Below, one piece after another: positions 20,337 to 33,880 of a stretch of 64,000 nucleotides of DNA. Made by a program: the position numbers and the translations under genes. The stretch comes from Gavia stellata (taxonomy: Eukaryota; Chordata; Aves; Gaviiformes; Gaviidae). The notes under the pieces were generated by a model that saw nothing but the letters and a program-made list of their open reading frames with translations, ran no database searches and had not been told where the DNA came from. The DNA lies in assembly GCF_030936135.1 (NCBI RefSeq), contig NC_082603.1, positions 12,120,880-12,184,879 on the forward strand. Direction: 5' to 3'. Position 1 is the stretch's first letter, and each line of letters starts with the position of its first letter.

Positions 20337-23300
20337 ACCTGTTAGGAGGTTCCTTGCCAAAAGTTTTAGGGACACTAAAAAAATGCAGGGTAGGAGGAAA
20401 TGGACGTACAATTGATTAGAATACAGGAAAGAAAGATTAGGGACTCACTAATAAGGGGTTCCACAGTGGAGGGAGGTAAGTCACCAGTGAATTCTGCAAA
20501 ACTTGGTACCATTTTGCAGATTGATAAGGCAACCTGAAGACCAAGAAAGTGAGAAAGTTTGCTGGCAATGATATCTCAGATACTTAACACAAGGGCCACC
20601 AGAAGAGCTTTACAAGAGCCTTCAAAGACTTGGTTATGATAACGGGTAGAATTCAGACAGACAAATGTAAACCTAGGTACACAGACAGGTATCCTCACGA
20701 TGAGTACAGAACGATAGGCTCTGAATTGGCCATTACTATTCAGAAGCAAAATCTGAATATTCAAAGAGGAATAACTTTGTCAAAACATCAGTTCAGTGTG
20801 CAACAGCAGTCAGAAAAACAAAGTTACATGGTAGGAAATACTAGGAAAGTTATAGAGAACATTACTATATAAACTGACAGTTCACCTATATGCTCCTTGT
20901 TTCCCCATCACTTACTCCCCTTGTCTGAGAAAGACTACAGTAGATCTTGAAATTAAGTTTTAGAAAAGGACCCTATGGATATTCAGATGCCTGAAAGGGC
21001 TTCCATGCAAGACACAACTATGTAAACTCGTCAGTCTGGAAGAGAGATGACTAAGGAACAGATACAGTAGATCTCCTGTACCTTGAGTGGCTCATAAAGG
21101 CTGGACAGCTATTGATAGTTCATTCTTTCTTCCAACAAAATGACCAGGAGTAAGGTATTAACAAAAGCACTAACAAAATGGATTTTTTTCAGCCATTGCT
21201 TTGACCCTTTCTGTAATCATAAGTGCACTACTTTCTCCAGATTATTAACATACATGCTGTGCTCTGAAATTGTAATATGCTTTATAGTAAGTGCTCACAG
21301 CTGAAAAGGAGTGCAGAGAAGTTAATCAGGATAGATGTACCAAAACCTCTTCTGGAATAGAGACTGTCCTTTGTGAGCTCACTAAATAAATACTTCTCTT
21401 CCTGGAATAAAGCATAAACATTCTAGTCCAGTCACTTTCCTAAGCTTTTTTAGAATGCTGAAGTATGTAAGAGTAATAGATAGCCTTGGCGAATTTAATT
21501 CCCATCCTCTCAGCTCTTGATGCTGCTAATCAGATCTGAGGCGAATGACATTTTAATAAGATTTTTGAATTTCAAGTTTTGTACCTTTAGAGTTCAGCAG
21601 ATTGTACAAAATGTCCTCAGACAAGATGCTCTCAGATATCCTACAAGGGTCTTGTCTTGCTATTCTTCCTTCTAAAAACTAGTTAGTTCAAGTACTGGCT
21701 GAATGAAGTTGGGTTTAAGTCCTGTTAGAAAACCATGAACAATTAGGACAGTCATTTTTGCACATTCTGGACAATTTATCTGGGGATGTCATCATGGAAA
21801 AAAGGTTTCCAGGTCGTGGAAAAAAAAAAAAAAGTAGCACCTGTATTTGTATAGTCACACTGTTATTTAATTTAGTAGGTAAAACAGCAAGAATTTACAG
21901 TTTTCTCATCTTGTCTATGGTGCATGTGTTCCAGTACAATAGCTGCCTAGGAAAGTACCATGTATTGTTATTAGAAACCCCTGTTCCAATATAGTCCTTA
22001 ATACAACTCTTCAGAGTAACTTCTAAAATAAGTATTAGGAGTTACAGAAATGTAACAATGCATACACAAACCCGCATGCACAAAAGGACTTATACATACT
22101 GACATGGATTTACTACATAGACACACAGCAACAGATTATTTCAACTTTATGCAAGTTTCTGTTAGAATAACAAAGATAGTAACTATTGATTAAAAGTCAA
22201 AATAAATAAAAACAATAATTCAAGCACAAATTATTAGTACTAAGGTATCCCACTTTTTGGTCTATTTTAAATTATATCAAGAAGATTTTTCCATATTCAC
22301 TCATGGTTTCTATATCAAATATATAGAAAGCAAGCGTGGCATCTTGGATTCCAGCCCTCAATTTTAAAACAGGTGTTTTGCCCTATAACATCTCACAGCC
22401 ATTCTTTAGAAGCACGAACCAACCTTTCCCATCACTTGCAAATAATAAGTAATTCAGTAAAACAAGATTGGATTAAAGCAGGCAACTGAAATCCCTCTAC
22501 TCCCAGGCACACTAAATTCATAGGAAACAGGCATTCTGAATACTAATTCAGAGACAGCATCACAAGCGTTTCCAACAGCTGCTTGACTGTAGCATATGCA
22601 TCAGCTCTCCACGGCGATACCTCCCCAGAGTGACCCCATTAATTAAAACCTGTACCAGAACACAACCTGTAGGCACCTCTCCATGAGTCTGGCAAGCAAG
22701 GTGATCTTGAGTTCCACACAGTGATTTGGTTAACAGATCAATACATTCCAAAGGGTAAGTGTCCAAAACATTTCAATACAGTGCATTTTAAGTTTCTTCT
22801 GTATCCAAAATATCATGTGATGTCTGAATTTTCCACTCAGAGTGAGCTCCCAGTGTACGCAAAACTACTGAGAATGGACTCAAATTAAGAGTCCAAATGG
22901 CGCCTAATGCATCACTCCCTCAAGTGGCAAGTGTCAGTACTGACAAATTTGAAAATTAAAATGTACCTCAGAAGAACATGTCTCATCAAAAGGAATAGTT
23001 TTGGGTTTTCTTTATGGTATTATTTTAAATATCTCAATATGTATCCTATGTATCATTATTCTAAACTAAGGAATCCCAGTACCTTAATGTTATTTTTAAT
23101 GTTATAATGGATGAAGAGCATTAAGTTTATGAAGATGTCACCTATAGAATAAAAATTATTCCCTGAATTTTTACTTAAAAAAAGTGCCACAATACACGTA
23201 ATTGGAGTTAACAAAACATCCACTGCTTGGGTGGAAGGGAGGGGGAATGTCTTTCCATTCAGAAGACACGGACGTCAAAGCATGTTTACTTGGGGATTGG

Positions 23301-26300
23301 TGCCTGTGTCTGCTCCACCTCATGCTATGAAACTAAGTATTTTTCTGTTTCTTTAATGTTTTGGGATTTTGAAGCCACTCAGCAGATTTGTAGGTAGGTA
23401 ATCAACAGCAGCTCTAACCCAAAACATACTTAATGAATAGTCCTTTGATTGAAGGAATCAGTGAGTCAATGACTCCACTGGTTTCTGAATTACAGCTTTA
23501 AAGGAACCACACAGGAAAAATCCAGATAATCTAAAAACAAATAATGGTGGCTAACCATTAACTAGTCAATTCTGCTAATATTAATACAAAAAGTCCTGAT
23601 TTAGTACAGATACTACATGCAGTATACTTATTCTGAAGCCTACTTTTTCTAATTTTGCTTAATTCAAACAGGCAACTCCCAAGCTTTTTCAAAGTAAATA
23701 ATCAGTGAAAGAAGTCTTGGACTAAGATTTTCAGGCTTCCTGAGCATTCTCTTTGTTTGAAGAGCCAAATTCTAAGGAAATATTGGTCGATATTAGTCTC
23801 TGCAGAAATCTGTGGCAAAATTGTAATTAAAGAAAATAATCTAATTAAATCTGAATTCTTAAAGCATATTACTGAAGTGTGGTTTTTTTTAAAAAAAAAG
23901 CAAACAGCAGTCCTGCCCTAAAGCTCTGCAATTAAATGCCACTAGTCCATAGGGAAATAACTGTACAGGACAAATCATGCAAAAATTATGAACATAATTA
24001 ATGTATGTGATTATATGCTCAAATACTGCATATAATATTTATTTTGAGAATCAATGGACTCTCTGATTTAATATCACCAGAGCCTTAGCACAACTGTAAA
24101 AACTACAGCGAATACAATTACCAACTTCTTCATACAAGATACAGAGTAGCTTTTTCCAATTAAAAGGAATTATTTTAGGATATAAGAATAATTTAAATCT
24201 CTGTTAGGTCTCTGAGACTTACAGAACCAGGATTTGATCAAAAGATTGCAATGACAATTGCAAATTTCCAGGGACTTCAGTAACCAGTAAACTGGAACTC
24301 AGATTCCTAGAGAATTCAGGTAGAAATTAACAGGAATAAATACATTTTGAAATATAACTTAATTAGAGGTGAAGAATGAAGAATTAAAAATTCTCTCTTT
24401 TCATGTTAATCAATTTTTCCTTCTGAGAGGATATAAAACATTATATTTGAAAGCTGTTTACCAGTTTGCCTGTTAGATTTGTGTTCCAATTAATAAGGCT
24501 GTTTGGAGGCATATGAGATTGGCATCTATTCTAAAAACAAGATAACACTCCCACAACATGCACTTACTGAAATTAAACCCTTTTTTCCCCTCTCTCAGGT
24601 CCCAGACAAAAGGATGGGAGAGGAAGAAAAGAAAAGCCACAGGAGACAACAGGAATCATTAAGTTCCAGCTTGCCAGATGACCTGTGTTCAATGTGTATT
24701 CCCACCTGCCCCCTCAATAAATTCTCTTTCCAATCATATCACTTCTTAAGAGATGAAGACATTTCTAATTAATCAGCACGTATGATAAACATAACAGTTT
24801 ATGCTCTGGTACATTGCATTTGTATTACAGGGAGACAGGTGGAAGAAGCACAGAGTTATAATCCATTAGTGTGACAGACTGAGGAAAAATTTACATCATA
24901 AGCCTTTTGAGTAAATGGGTAATAAATTTCCCTTTTCAACTCTAAAGCTCCTACCAGCAATGCTAGCTTTGAGAGCAGAAACCACTGTACTAAGAACAGT
25001 CTGGAAAACATGCAAGAGAGCTGCTAGAAACTAGACCTTTTACCAGTCATTTTGTTAAAATCTGTGCCAATACTAATCATTCAGTTTAACCTCCATACCT
25101 CCCTACATTACATATGGTCCCTATTCTGACTCTGCATGAAGTCCTAACTAAATTGGCTTAGGTGAATCCCTCACACAAAAATTATTAAAGGACATGGAAA
25201 GGCTATAACTGCATCTACAAAAAGCCATCTCACTGCTGCCAGAGTAGAAGCCAAATTCAGGTTGTCCCTGCTACTGAGTGACTGCCAGCTGTGAGTATTG
25301 CCTTTGGAAACCATTGGCAGCTGTTATGAAACAGAGGACCCTTCCACCTCCTGTACTTTTTGCTACCGGCAGGCTTGGTGGCTACATAGCTCCAGGATTC
25401 AGGTTCCAACAGCTTCCTTTACATCAGCCTTCATCACTACTCTAAGTGACTGTTACTGTTGGGCTCTAGCCTACAGATTTCTAAATTTCTCAAATGTCAC
25501 TTTTTGTGTACAGATTATTCAATGCAATCTTAATAGTTTAATTAAAAAAATACACCTTGTGGATATTTTTTCCACTGACTCATACTGCAGGTCTCTGATA
25601 CTAATTTTGCAGACCTGTGGCATACTTGGCATTAATTTCACTAGCAGAGATCTTTGTTACATGCTAAAAAAGACATTTTACATGACTGCTAAGCAAAACA
25701 GAGGATAAAAGAATTGTGACTTAGTTTACCAAAAAAAGTTACACCTTCAGCTTAAATCCTTTCCAAAAAGATTGTAATGCAATATAAATACTTGGTCACC
25801 AAGTAGGCCATTTGTCCATGACTTTAACAGAAAAGTACAATAGATGGTTTTAATTTCAAAAGGCAAACCATTTGTTACTTTCTCTTATCTCTAAAATATG
25901 TGCATCAATTTCACTGTTCCTTTCCTAAATGTTTCTTCCCTATTTACTTCTCATGCATAGAAATGAATGAGTGAAAAGATTGTTAACATATGCTATGGTT
26001 AATGCTCATCTTTCTTCATAATTTCCCTTTCATAAACTCCGAAAACCATAAACATAGGAAGCTGGAAAAGCATAGCTGAAGTCTCCTGCCAGTTCCTCCT
26101 TACTAAATAACGTATAGCCATTTGCAACAGCCCTAAGTTTTTTTCTATCACCTGGGAGGCCATGGTTTTCATTAGCTCTAGAAAATAACATAGTGGTAAA
26201 GAAGCAATCTGGATCTGGTCTTAGCATGACTATATTTCTGTCCCATTAGTCATAATACACAATATAGTGTTTATGCTCGCTGCACTAGTATGGATAACAC

Positions 26301-29300
26301 TTAACTCAGGGTAAAACCTATCAACAGAAAGCTACCATGCTGCAGCTTGAAATGGAAGAACAATTATGTACCCGACAAATGGTTTGCATCACATGGTACT
26401 GTTAACCTCAGAAATGATTCACTGTGTCATTTAACTATGATTTCAAGTACTGTTCTACCCCTTTAATTCTTTAGAAAATAATTTTCTAAACATTTATATG
26501 TAAAAAATGAACTAAAGTAGCCTCCTAAGTGGTAGAACATTTTTGTAAAAATGTATTTCAATATAGCTAAACATTACATGATCAAGTCATTACCAAATCA
26601 ATACATGACTCTAATTTTAAGGAATTAAAACACCTATGTAATCTGTAAGTGAAAACATACCTTAAAATTCCAGTAATTCCATTTGCTTATTTATTTTTCT
26701 CGCTTCCTTGATGAAAAGAATTAGCATTAATCTGATAATTTAAACTAAATTAATCCTTGCACTTGAATATTCACTCATGGCAAAGATGAACTGCCCTCCC
26801 AGGCAAATGCTACTGTATACATAAATGTGTAACAGTCATCCTACTGAGACCAAAAATGCACAGATTGAAGAATGACAAAGTAACAGGACTGAATAGCAGG
26901 TCTTAGCATTATTTATACCTATCTTCTGGCATAAAGTCCCTAGTCTGTGAAGGAGTGAAAGGCTATATCCCAGTCTGGGAATACCAAAGTCCCATGGATC
27001 AGTCCAAAGACAGACAAGGTAAATGAGGAGCGGACCAAGTCTGTGTAAATACAAAACTGACCTTACGTTAAGCCTTAACAGTCCACCTCTGACTACTTAA
27101 CATGTCCAAGCTTGGATCTACTTACAGGTTTCTCAGGTAGCTCTCTTATTTATATTCTTCTGAGAAACCCAGTTCAGACAAGAAGACTAAGCTCCTAGCT
27201 TAATTCCAGCTAAATCAGCCCTTTCTGGTACCAGCACGTCAATTAAAAATATCCCCCCAAATCCAATCCTAAGAAGTAGAAATGGTTTGTCTGAAAACAG
27301 CTTCCACTCCATCCCTTCGTATAAATCCAGCCAAACTCCCACCTACCTAAAATGAAATTAAGACTTTCTCAGAACATAGCTTGGCTCCTCTGACGGGTCA
27401 GAGAACGGCACTGTACCAAACACTGGATATTGTATGGATTTTTCCCATAAATGTTGTTCTTATAAAGCTCTGTAAGGAAGTATACTATTAAATATGAAAA
27501 TATAAAACTGAAGTTCTTTTGTCTTAAGGGATACACCTAAAACTCAGTATGTGTAATTATGCTTTATTGCATAAAAAAAAGAATGTTTTGTTTCCGCTTT
27601 TAAGCTAGCCATACCAGCAAATGCAGTCAAGGTGTGATAAAACTGAGGACTTGAAAGCACTGTATAAGTGAAAATACTAATAAACACCAATTTTATGAGA
27701 CTATGGTATTCAAGATAACCAGAAGAGATGAGAATACATCACAGTGTTCAAAAAACATAAATCCTTTAACTCTCTCTTGAGCTTTTGCTTCTATGAATCA
27801 CTTGCAGTATTTATCAATTAGTTGTTACAAATACTAAGCAGACAAACCTCCACTTCTCATGACATGGTGGCACTAAGTTGTCTACCTGTGGTTTAACTGC
27901 ACACTTCAGGACCACAGACTGCTAAAGTTAATCCAACGGATTTATCCTTCTGAAATTCAGTTAGTTTCCTAAACTTTGTTTGCTGTGAGAACATGCAGAC
28001 AATGCATTAGCTCAGCTTGATAAAGCACAATAGCTATTAAAAAAGAAAGCAAGCCTCAAAAATGCAACATATCTTTCACTACCACCCTTAAATGACTGCT
28101 CCCTATGCTTTTTATTAGAAAGATTCAAAGATGCCAGTAACCTTACAGCTGGTGACTCTGTAATAACAGAGGGTAACAAGACAGAAATAATGAATGCCTC
28201 CTTGTTAAGTTTTGTTTGTGCTGTTCCAAGACTGATTTGCCAAGAACTTTCCATGCAGACCTTATTTTTCTGGGATTTGTAACTCGGCTGCAAAAAAATC
28301 CAGCATGATAATGCCCAGTTCAAAAGAATACAGATTACAAGTTTTAAAATATATTTCCAAGTTTTGGAATAAATTAAATTTACACTAAATAAGGTAAACA
28401 ATTTACCACTTCATATATTTTTTAGTTGCTTTATTGAAAAAACCTCTGGTTAGCAAGTTTGCACTGCAGATCATTATATGTTTTCTAACTCTTTGGTATT
28501 AAATAAGTCTGAATTATTGCAGTGTGAAAAGAGACTTTTGTGCTGTACGGTCAAGACTCCACTGGCGTGTATTTTCTTTCTGCGGAAGACTGTATGAAAT
28601 GCATATGAAGCACTCAAGGGATTCTATCTGCTAAACAATTCAGTGGATTACATCTGTGCTAATTCTTAATACAACTCAGCTGACTTGGGTACAAGGCCAG
28701 GTTATGAAAAAATTGGCTAAGTTTAACAGACCATTCTTACAAAACATAAGCCTAGAATTTCCATGTTAAATTATGTGGGCTTGGTTTTGTTTTGTTTTTA
28801 ACTAAATGATTCAAAGCTTTGAGCTGTGCAAAAGTCCAATTTCAGTGTTCCCATTTTCTTTTCTGACCCATGACCCACTAGGACAAGGTCGTTTTGTACA
28901 GTTCCTTGCTAAAGCAGTATTTTTTCCTGTGGCAACTAGCAAGCTACATAGAAATTAGATTTCAGGCACAGCACAGATTGGAGCCCAAGCTAAGGAAGCT
29001 CTCTTTCAGGCAATGGCCAGGTGTCAAGAAGCAAGAAGGCTATGACAGTTGCCCGAACTATGAAAAAGTGGTGGCTTAGGCTTATGTCTAAGAGGAAGAA
29101 ACCTCCCAGCAATTCAAAACTAAAAGTGACAATCAAAACATACCAATAAATTATAAAACTGTTCTGAATATATCTGGTGAGATCATTTCAAAGGAAACAC
29201 TGGAAGGAAAAGGGCCAGAAAATACCATGAGACAGAGTAGCTTAGAAATGTTTCTGCCCATTTTCTCAACTAACTTGGGTTTTCCCTCAGGAGAATTGGC

Positions 29301-32300
29301 CTAGAGCACATTATCTCCCAGAATATCTCTACGTACCTTACAGTTCAATGCAAATTAAAACTAAGTAATCCTATGAAACAACAGTTCCTCTGAGATTATA
29401 TGCCCAGCATATTTGGCTGAATTACAAATAAGGACTTTACCATTCTTGAGGAGTTTATATCAACTGGAGTAAGTCATGGCTCTCAGATTCTCTGCTCAGC
29501 TCCAGAGTAAACTAAAGCTGCAGGGGAACAGCTCCCCTTGACACTACCAACGTAAATACTTGAAAATAGAGCACTACCACCCTATACAACCTGAACAAAG
29601 AAAAAACATGGCTAGCCAGACAAGAGACAAGTAAGAACAAAGAGCTCCTACCAGATCAGTGAAACTTGGAGCAAAAAGGCAAGGTAGTGAAAAGGCTTCT
29701 GTATTACTGACACCGTCTGCTCTGCAAGAAGCCACAAAGGTAGTCAGTGGTTACAAGAGGGTGTTGGCCCTGGGAAGCATGACATGTTTTCCTTCAATGA
29801 TTAAAGAGCCAGCAGAAGCACAGACACAGACCATCTGATGCAGATGGCTCTTAATCTTCTGTTGATACACAGGAAACCTGCTCTTTAGCAGCAGTGAGGA
29901 TACTTCTGTGAGACTGTGCTCTCAAGTAATGAAATCGGAGCAATGTAATAATGTCAAAGCTTTATTTGTTACTGCTTGCCTAGTCTTACAATATCTAAAA
30001 ATTTATCATTCTGACTCTGAACTAAAACAGTTCATCACTTTGTTCTGCATTTCCACTGTGACGTCCTGACCTCTGACTAGAACTTCTACGACCTACTACA
30101 ACATAAAGAGCATTTATAATTCTTATTTTTCATCTGTGCTTAAGTATCCACCTTCTGTTCATCTCTTCACTCAAGGAAGTTAAATAGTATTACTAATTTT
30201 ACCAGCACAATACCACTTAAGACCTTGGTGGTAAAAGAGAGTAAAACGTGGCAGTGTGCCCTCCACCTTGGATACACTTTCTTCCTGAGCCACTTTGTGC
30301 TTCCCCATCTCTTCTGGTGACCATGACTTACTGCTTTTCCCACTTCTGAAAGAGCATACTACCAGCTGGGACAGCGACTCTCAAGTACCCAATTTCAACA
30401 GCTGCCCTATGCATAGTGAAATACTCAGCTGAACAAGCTGGACCTTTATCAACACAGGGTTCACTACAATGAAATCTGTTCTGTTACCCTACATTCTCCA
30501 ATCAGGCAATTGCTTCTTTGCTGTTAAGAACAAATAGAAAAGGAGGAAAGAGCTTGACACAAACAGAGAAGACTTGCCAGACCAAAGAGAAACTGATAGG
30601 TATATACATCAGCAAGTCCCTGTTCTTGTACAAAATCTCCAGGAGTTACTTTTGTTGTTTCATATAATGATTCCCTTGATTCAACATGGTGCCTACTAGC
30701 ATACTCTTCCCCAGACTGATTCTTCCCTCATCTAGTAAATTATCATCCATAAGGACTGTATTGTGGCTGTTAAAAAAAACTTCGGATTATGAGGGATTAT
30801 GAAGTACTGTGCAGAAGTGGGAGTCCCAGGTGTCCTTTGTGTGTCTCAGACTGCTTCCAGGACAGTGGCCATCACAACCAGGGCTCAAACATTCCCTGAA
30901 CATCACGTTTCAGGCTGCTTGCCCCCTTCCTTCATCCATACTCAACTACGATGGCTAATACAACGAGAGGGCTCTGTTTCTAACACCCATGATGATGATG
31001 GACATTTCTATTCTTTGTGCCAACAAGTGGAACCATGACTGCTCCCCGCCCAGGTGAGACAGCCGCGATAACACCCTACGCTTTAACAGAGCTGTGTATA
31101 CTATATAGCAAGAATACCATATGAGGACAGAATAACCAGAGAGATGTATAAGCCTTTTGTAGGTTATTTCTCTTTTGAGACTTTCTTAGAAGAAAGAAAT
31201 CATCCAGGTTATTTCTTCAAAACCAAATATTCTGCATGACACCTTTAATCCAGAAACTCAATTATATACACACTTAAATTTAATCATGTCTGTAGCACCA
31301 GTGGTATGAAATGGGAACCACACATAGGATAAACCTAAAGCTTAAAAAAATCTTTGTTGAAGCCAAGTGTTTATTGCTAAATACATATATACACATTTAG
31401 GTTAAGACAACTATTAAAATAATTGTTGCTCTTTCCATGTTTCTAATATATATTGAAATAGGGGAGTATTTAAATCAAATTGTTCTACATGAGGCTTAGA
31501 CATCGTATACATTTTTGTATATTGAAAATGTTTTCAAATGAACTTTAAGGCATACATCTTGTAAAGCTACTCAGAAAATATTATAAACAAATTAAGTTAT
31601 GCCAAAAGAGAATTAAAGTTAACAGAGTTCTACACACTCAGGTTGTGATGACCTTACCATGCATGCATAATCAAAATCTCCAACACCATCAAGGGTCACT
31701 GTGTATACATGGTTACAATAAAAAACTTTGATACACACTTTCCACACCCACTTTTTAAACAGTGTAGCTGCTATTTACATCTGTTCCCTAAACTAATAAT
31801 CAAAAATTCCTCAGTAACATGCAATTTTTCAGTAAGTTAAGGAAAACAGAGAAACTGCCTAAAAAAATTCAGTGAAAAAATCGGATAATGGTGTTTCAAA
31901 GAAGATATATAGGAAAAAAAACCCCTTCATCAGGTAGTCTCCTATGCTATTCCCTTGCTTTCCTCTCCTCATCCATCTTTACTACCACCCCTTCAAAAAA
32001 ATAATTCTGCTGCGATTAAATGACACCAGAATTTTACTGTTCTAACAGAGCATTCTCTGCTATTTACTGCTGGTCTCATTCAGACACACATGGGCTTCAG
32101 TGGAAACTGAAAGCAGGGCCAAGAGATGGGAAACTGAAGTCTATTCACGCTCCACTAATAAATCATGCGTATGCTCAAAACAAATGAGCTTTTATGAACG
32201 TTCAGATCTTTCTTCACATGTAGAAGCAGAATGAAAAAAAATCAGCCAGTCACTTCAATGGAGTATAGTTCAACAGGAAAAAGCGCCTAATTCAGTATTC

Positions 32301-33749
32301 TGTCTCATTCAGACAGTGAAAGAGTCTTGCTAACTGATTTAAACTTCTTATACCTGAATGCACAATTTGAAAAATAAAGTCATTTACCTCTGAACTGGAA
32401 CGCAAATAAAGCATTACCTAACAGCTACCATAATGGTAATAACGTTGCATTTTATTTTTGCACAAAGGGGGCTTTTTTAATGTAAATTTACCACCATACA
32501 TTTATTTTACAATGCAGCTAAGCTATCTCCAGTATTTAAAGGTTATATTCATAAAATCACACTCAGGATTTTCCTTAGAAAATATGTCAGGCACTAGGTG
32601 GCCATAAAAGAAATAGTACACAGACTTCAATTACTGAAAGAAGGTAGGATCTATTCCATGTTTTAAAGTTTAGAGTAAAAAATATCAGTCATAGCAGGGT
32701 ATTCGCTCTCTTCACAGACAACCTGACAACAGTGGAATGTCAAGAAGGAGAAGCACTGGAATTAGGGAATATTGCACAGCACACCTGGTAAGAAAAGTCA
32801 ACTAAAACCTCCTAGCACACATGCAATTCCAGGAGATGGGCAGAACACGAAAGCAGCCAGTGTGAAAACCAGATTAAAAAATTAAAACTGAATTTAAAAA
32901 AATCTCAGAAAAGACACCAAAGTAACCAGAGAAAAAGACAAACAAACCAACCAGCCATGAGTGTCAAGGGAGCTGGTAGGTTTTGCCTCTCACAGACCAC
33001 AGGAAAGGGACAGAACTGTTGCCTGGTTGGTGTCCCAGAGGAACTGGGGGAGAAGATGTAGATTTTTTTCCCCCCTTCACAAAGCTACATTATGTCAAAG
33101 TCAAGTTCAGGAAGTGAAACCAGTAGCATCCAAGGATTAAGAGAAGCGACTGTTAGGTACCACATTTGATTCTCACTGGGCAGCTTTTTGGTTGTGCAGA
33201 TTTCAGGAATAAATGAGCTAAAGTAGCTATTACTCTACCTTTTTCCTTCTTAAATTTTTAACCATATCAAAAAAATCACAGACAATCCAAGTAAAAAGTC
33301 ATACAAAGCTTTATTTTCCCTTTGACTTATAACTCTACTAGAATCTGTAAAGTTGGTAAACTGTTTTCTTCCCCTTTAAATGCCTCAGCCTTTCAAATTC
33401 TTCTATTAATTTGTAATCAGGAAGACAATAATTATGTAACTGTTCTTGTACTTTTGTATCATCCTGGAACAGGAAGAACATACTCCCCTCCAAAATCATG
33501 CTCTGAGAAAACTCCTAGCTTGCAGAAAACTACATACATGTATTTCAGTAATAATGCCAAAGAAATGTAATAATTCAGACAATCACTCACTTGATAACAG
33601 CTATTTAAAAATACAATTTCTTAACTCTTACAGTTTTACTGTTTTTACCATTACTTATAAAGAAGTATATTTAACAAAATATTGTAAGTTTAAGAGGCTG
33701 GAGTATCAGTAATTCCATTTCACAAGTCATCCTTAGGCTGTAGTAACCT

Positions 33750-33880
33750 TACAGAATCATTTATAGATTATCTGTTCAACCTCACATACCCAACACAAAA
33801 CCTGCTTAAGTCAACAAGCACGTTTCTTAAGGATCACATTGGGACATGACTGGTTCTTGGTCTGTATGTTGACAGTCTGA
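33750..33880 (-). mobile_element. Diverged CR1 3'-end fragment (minus orientation)
   Basis: The order ACAGAATCATTTATAG, ATCTGTTCAACC, a CCTGCTTAAGTCAACAAGCA stretch and AAGGATCACATTGGGACATG follows the antisense CR1 3' end. The copy is heavily diverged, so the call is tentative. Confidence 0.4.

Noticed and set aside
25298-25708. Plus-strand frame of 136 codons, Cys-rich
   Set aside because: No known domain and no supporting signals; length is within chance for 19 kb scanned in six frames.
28012-28401. Minus-strand frame of 129 codons with hydrophobic start
   Set aside because: AT-rich intergenic DNA, no splice or promoter context, no recognisable family.
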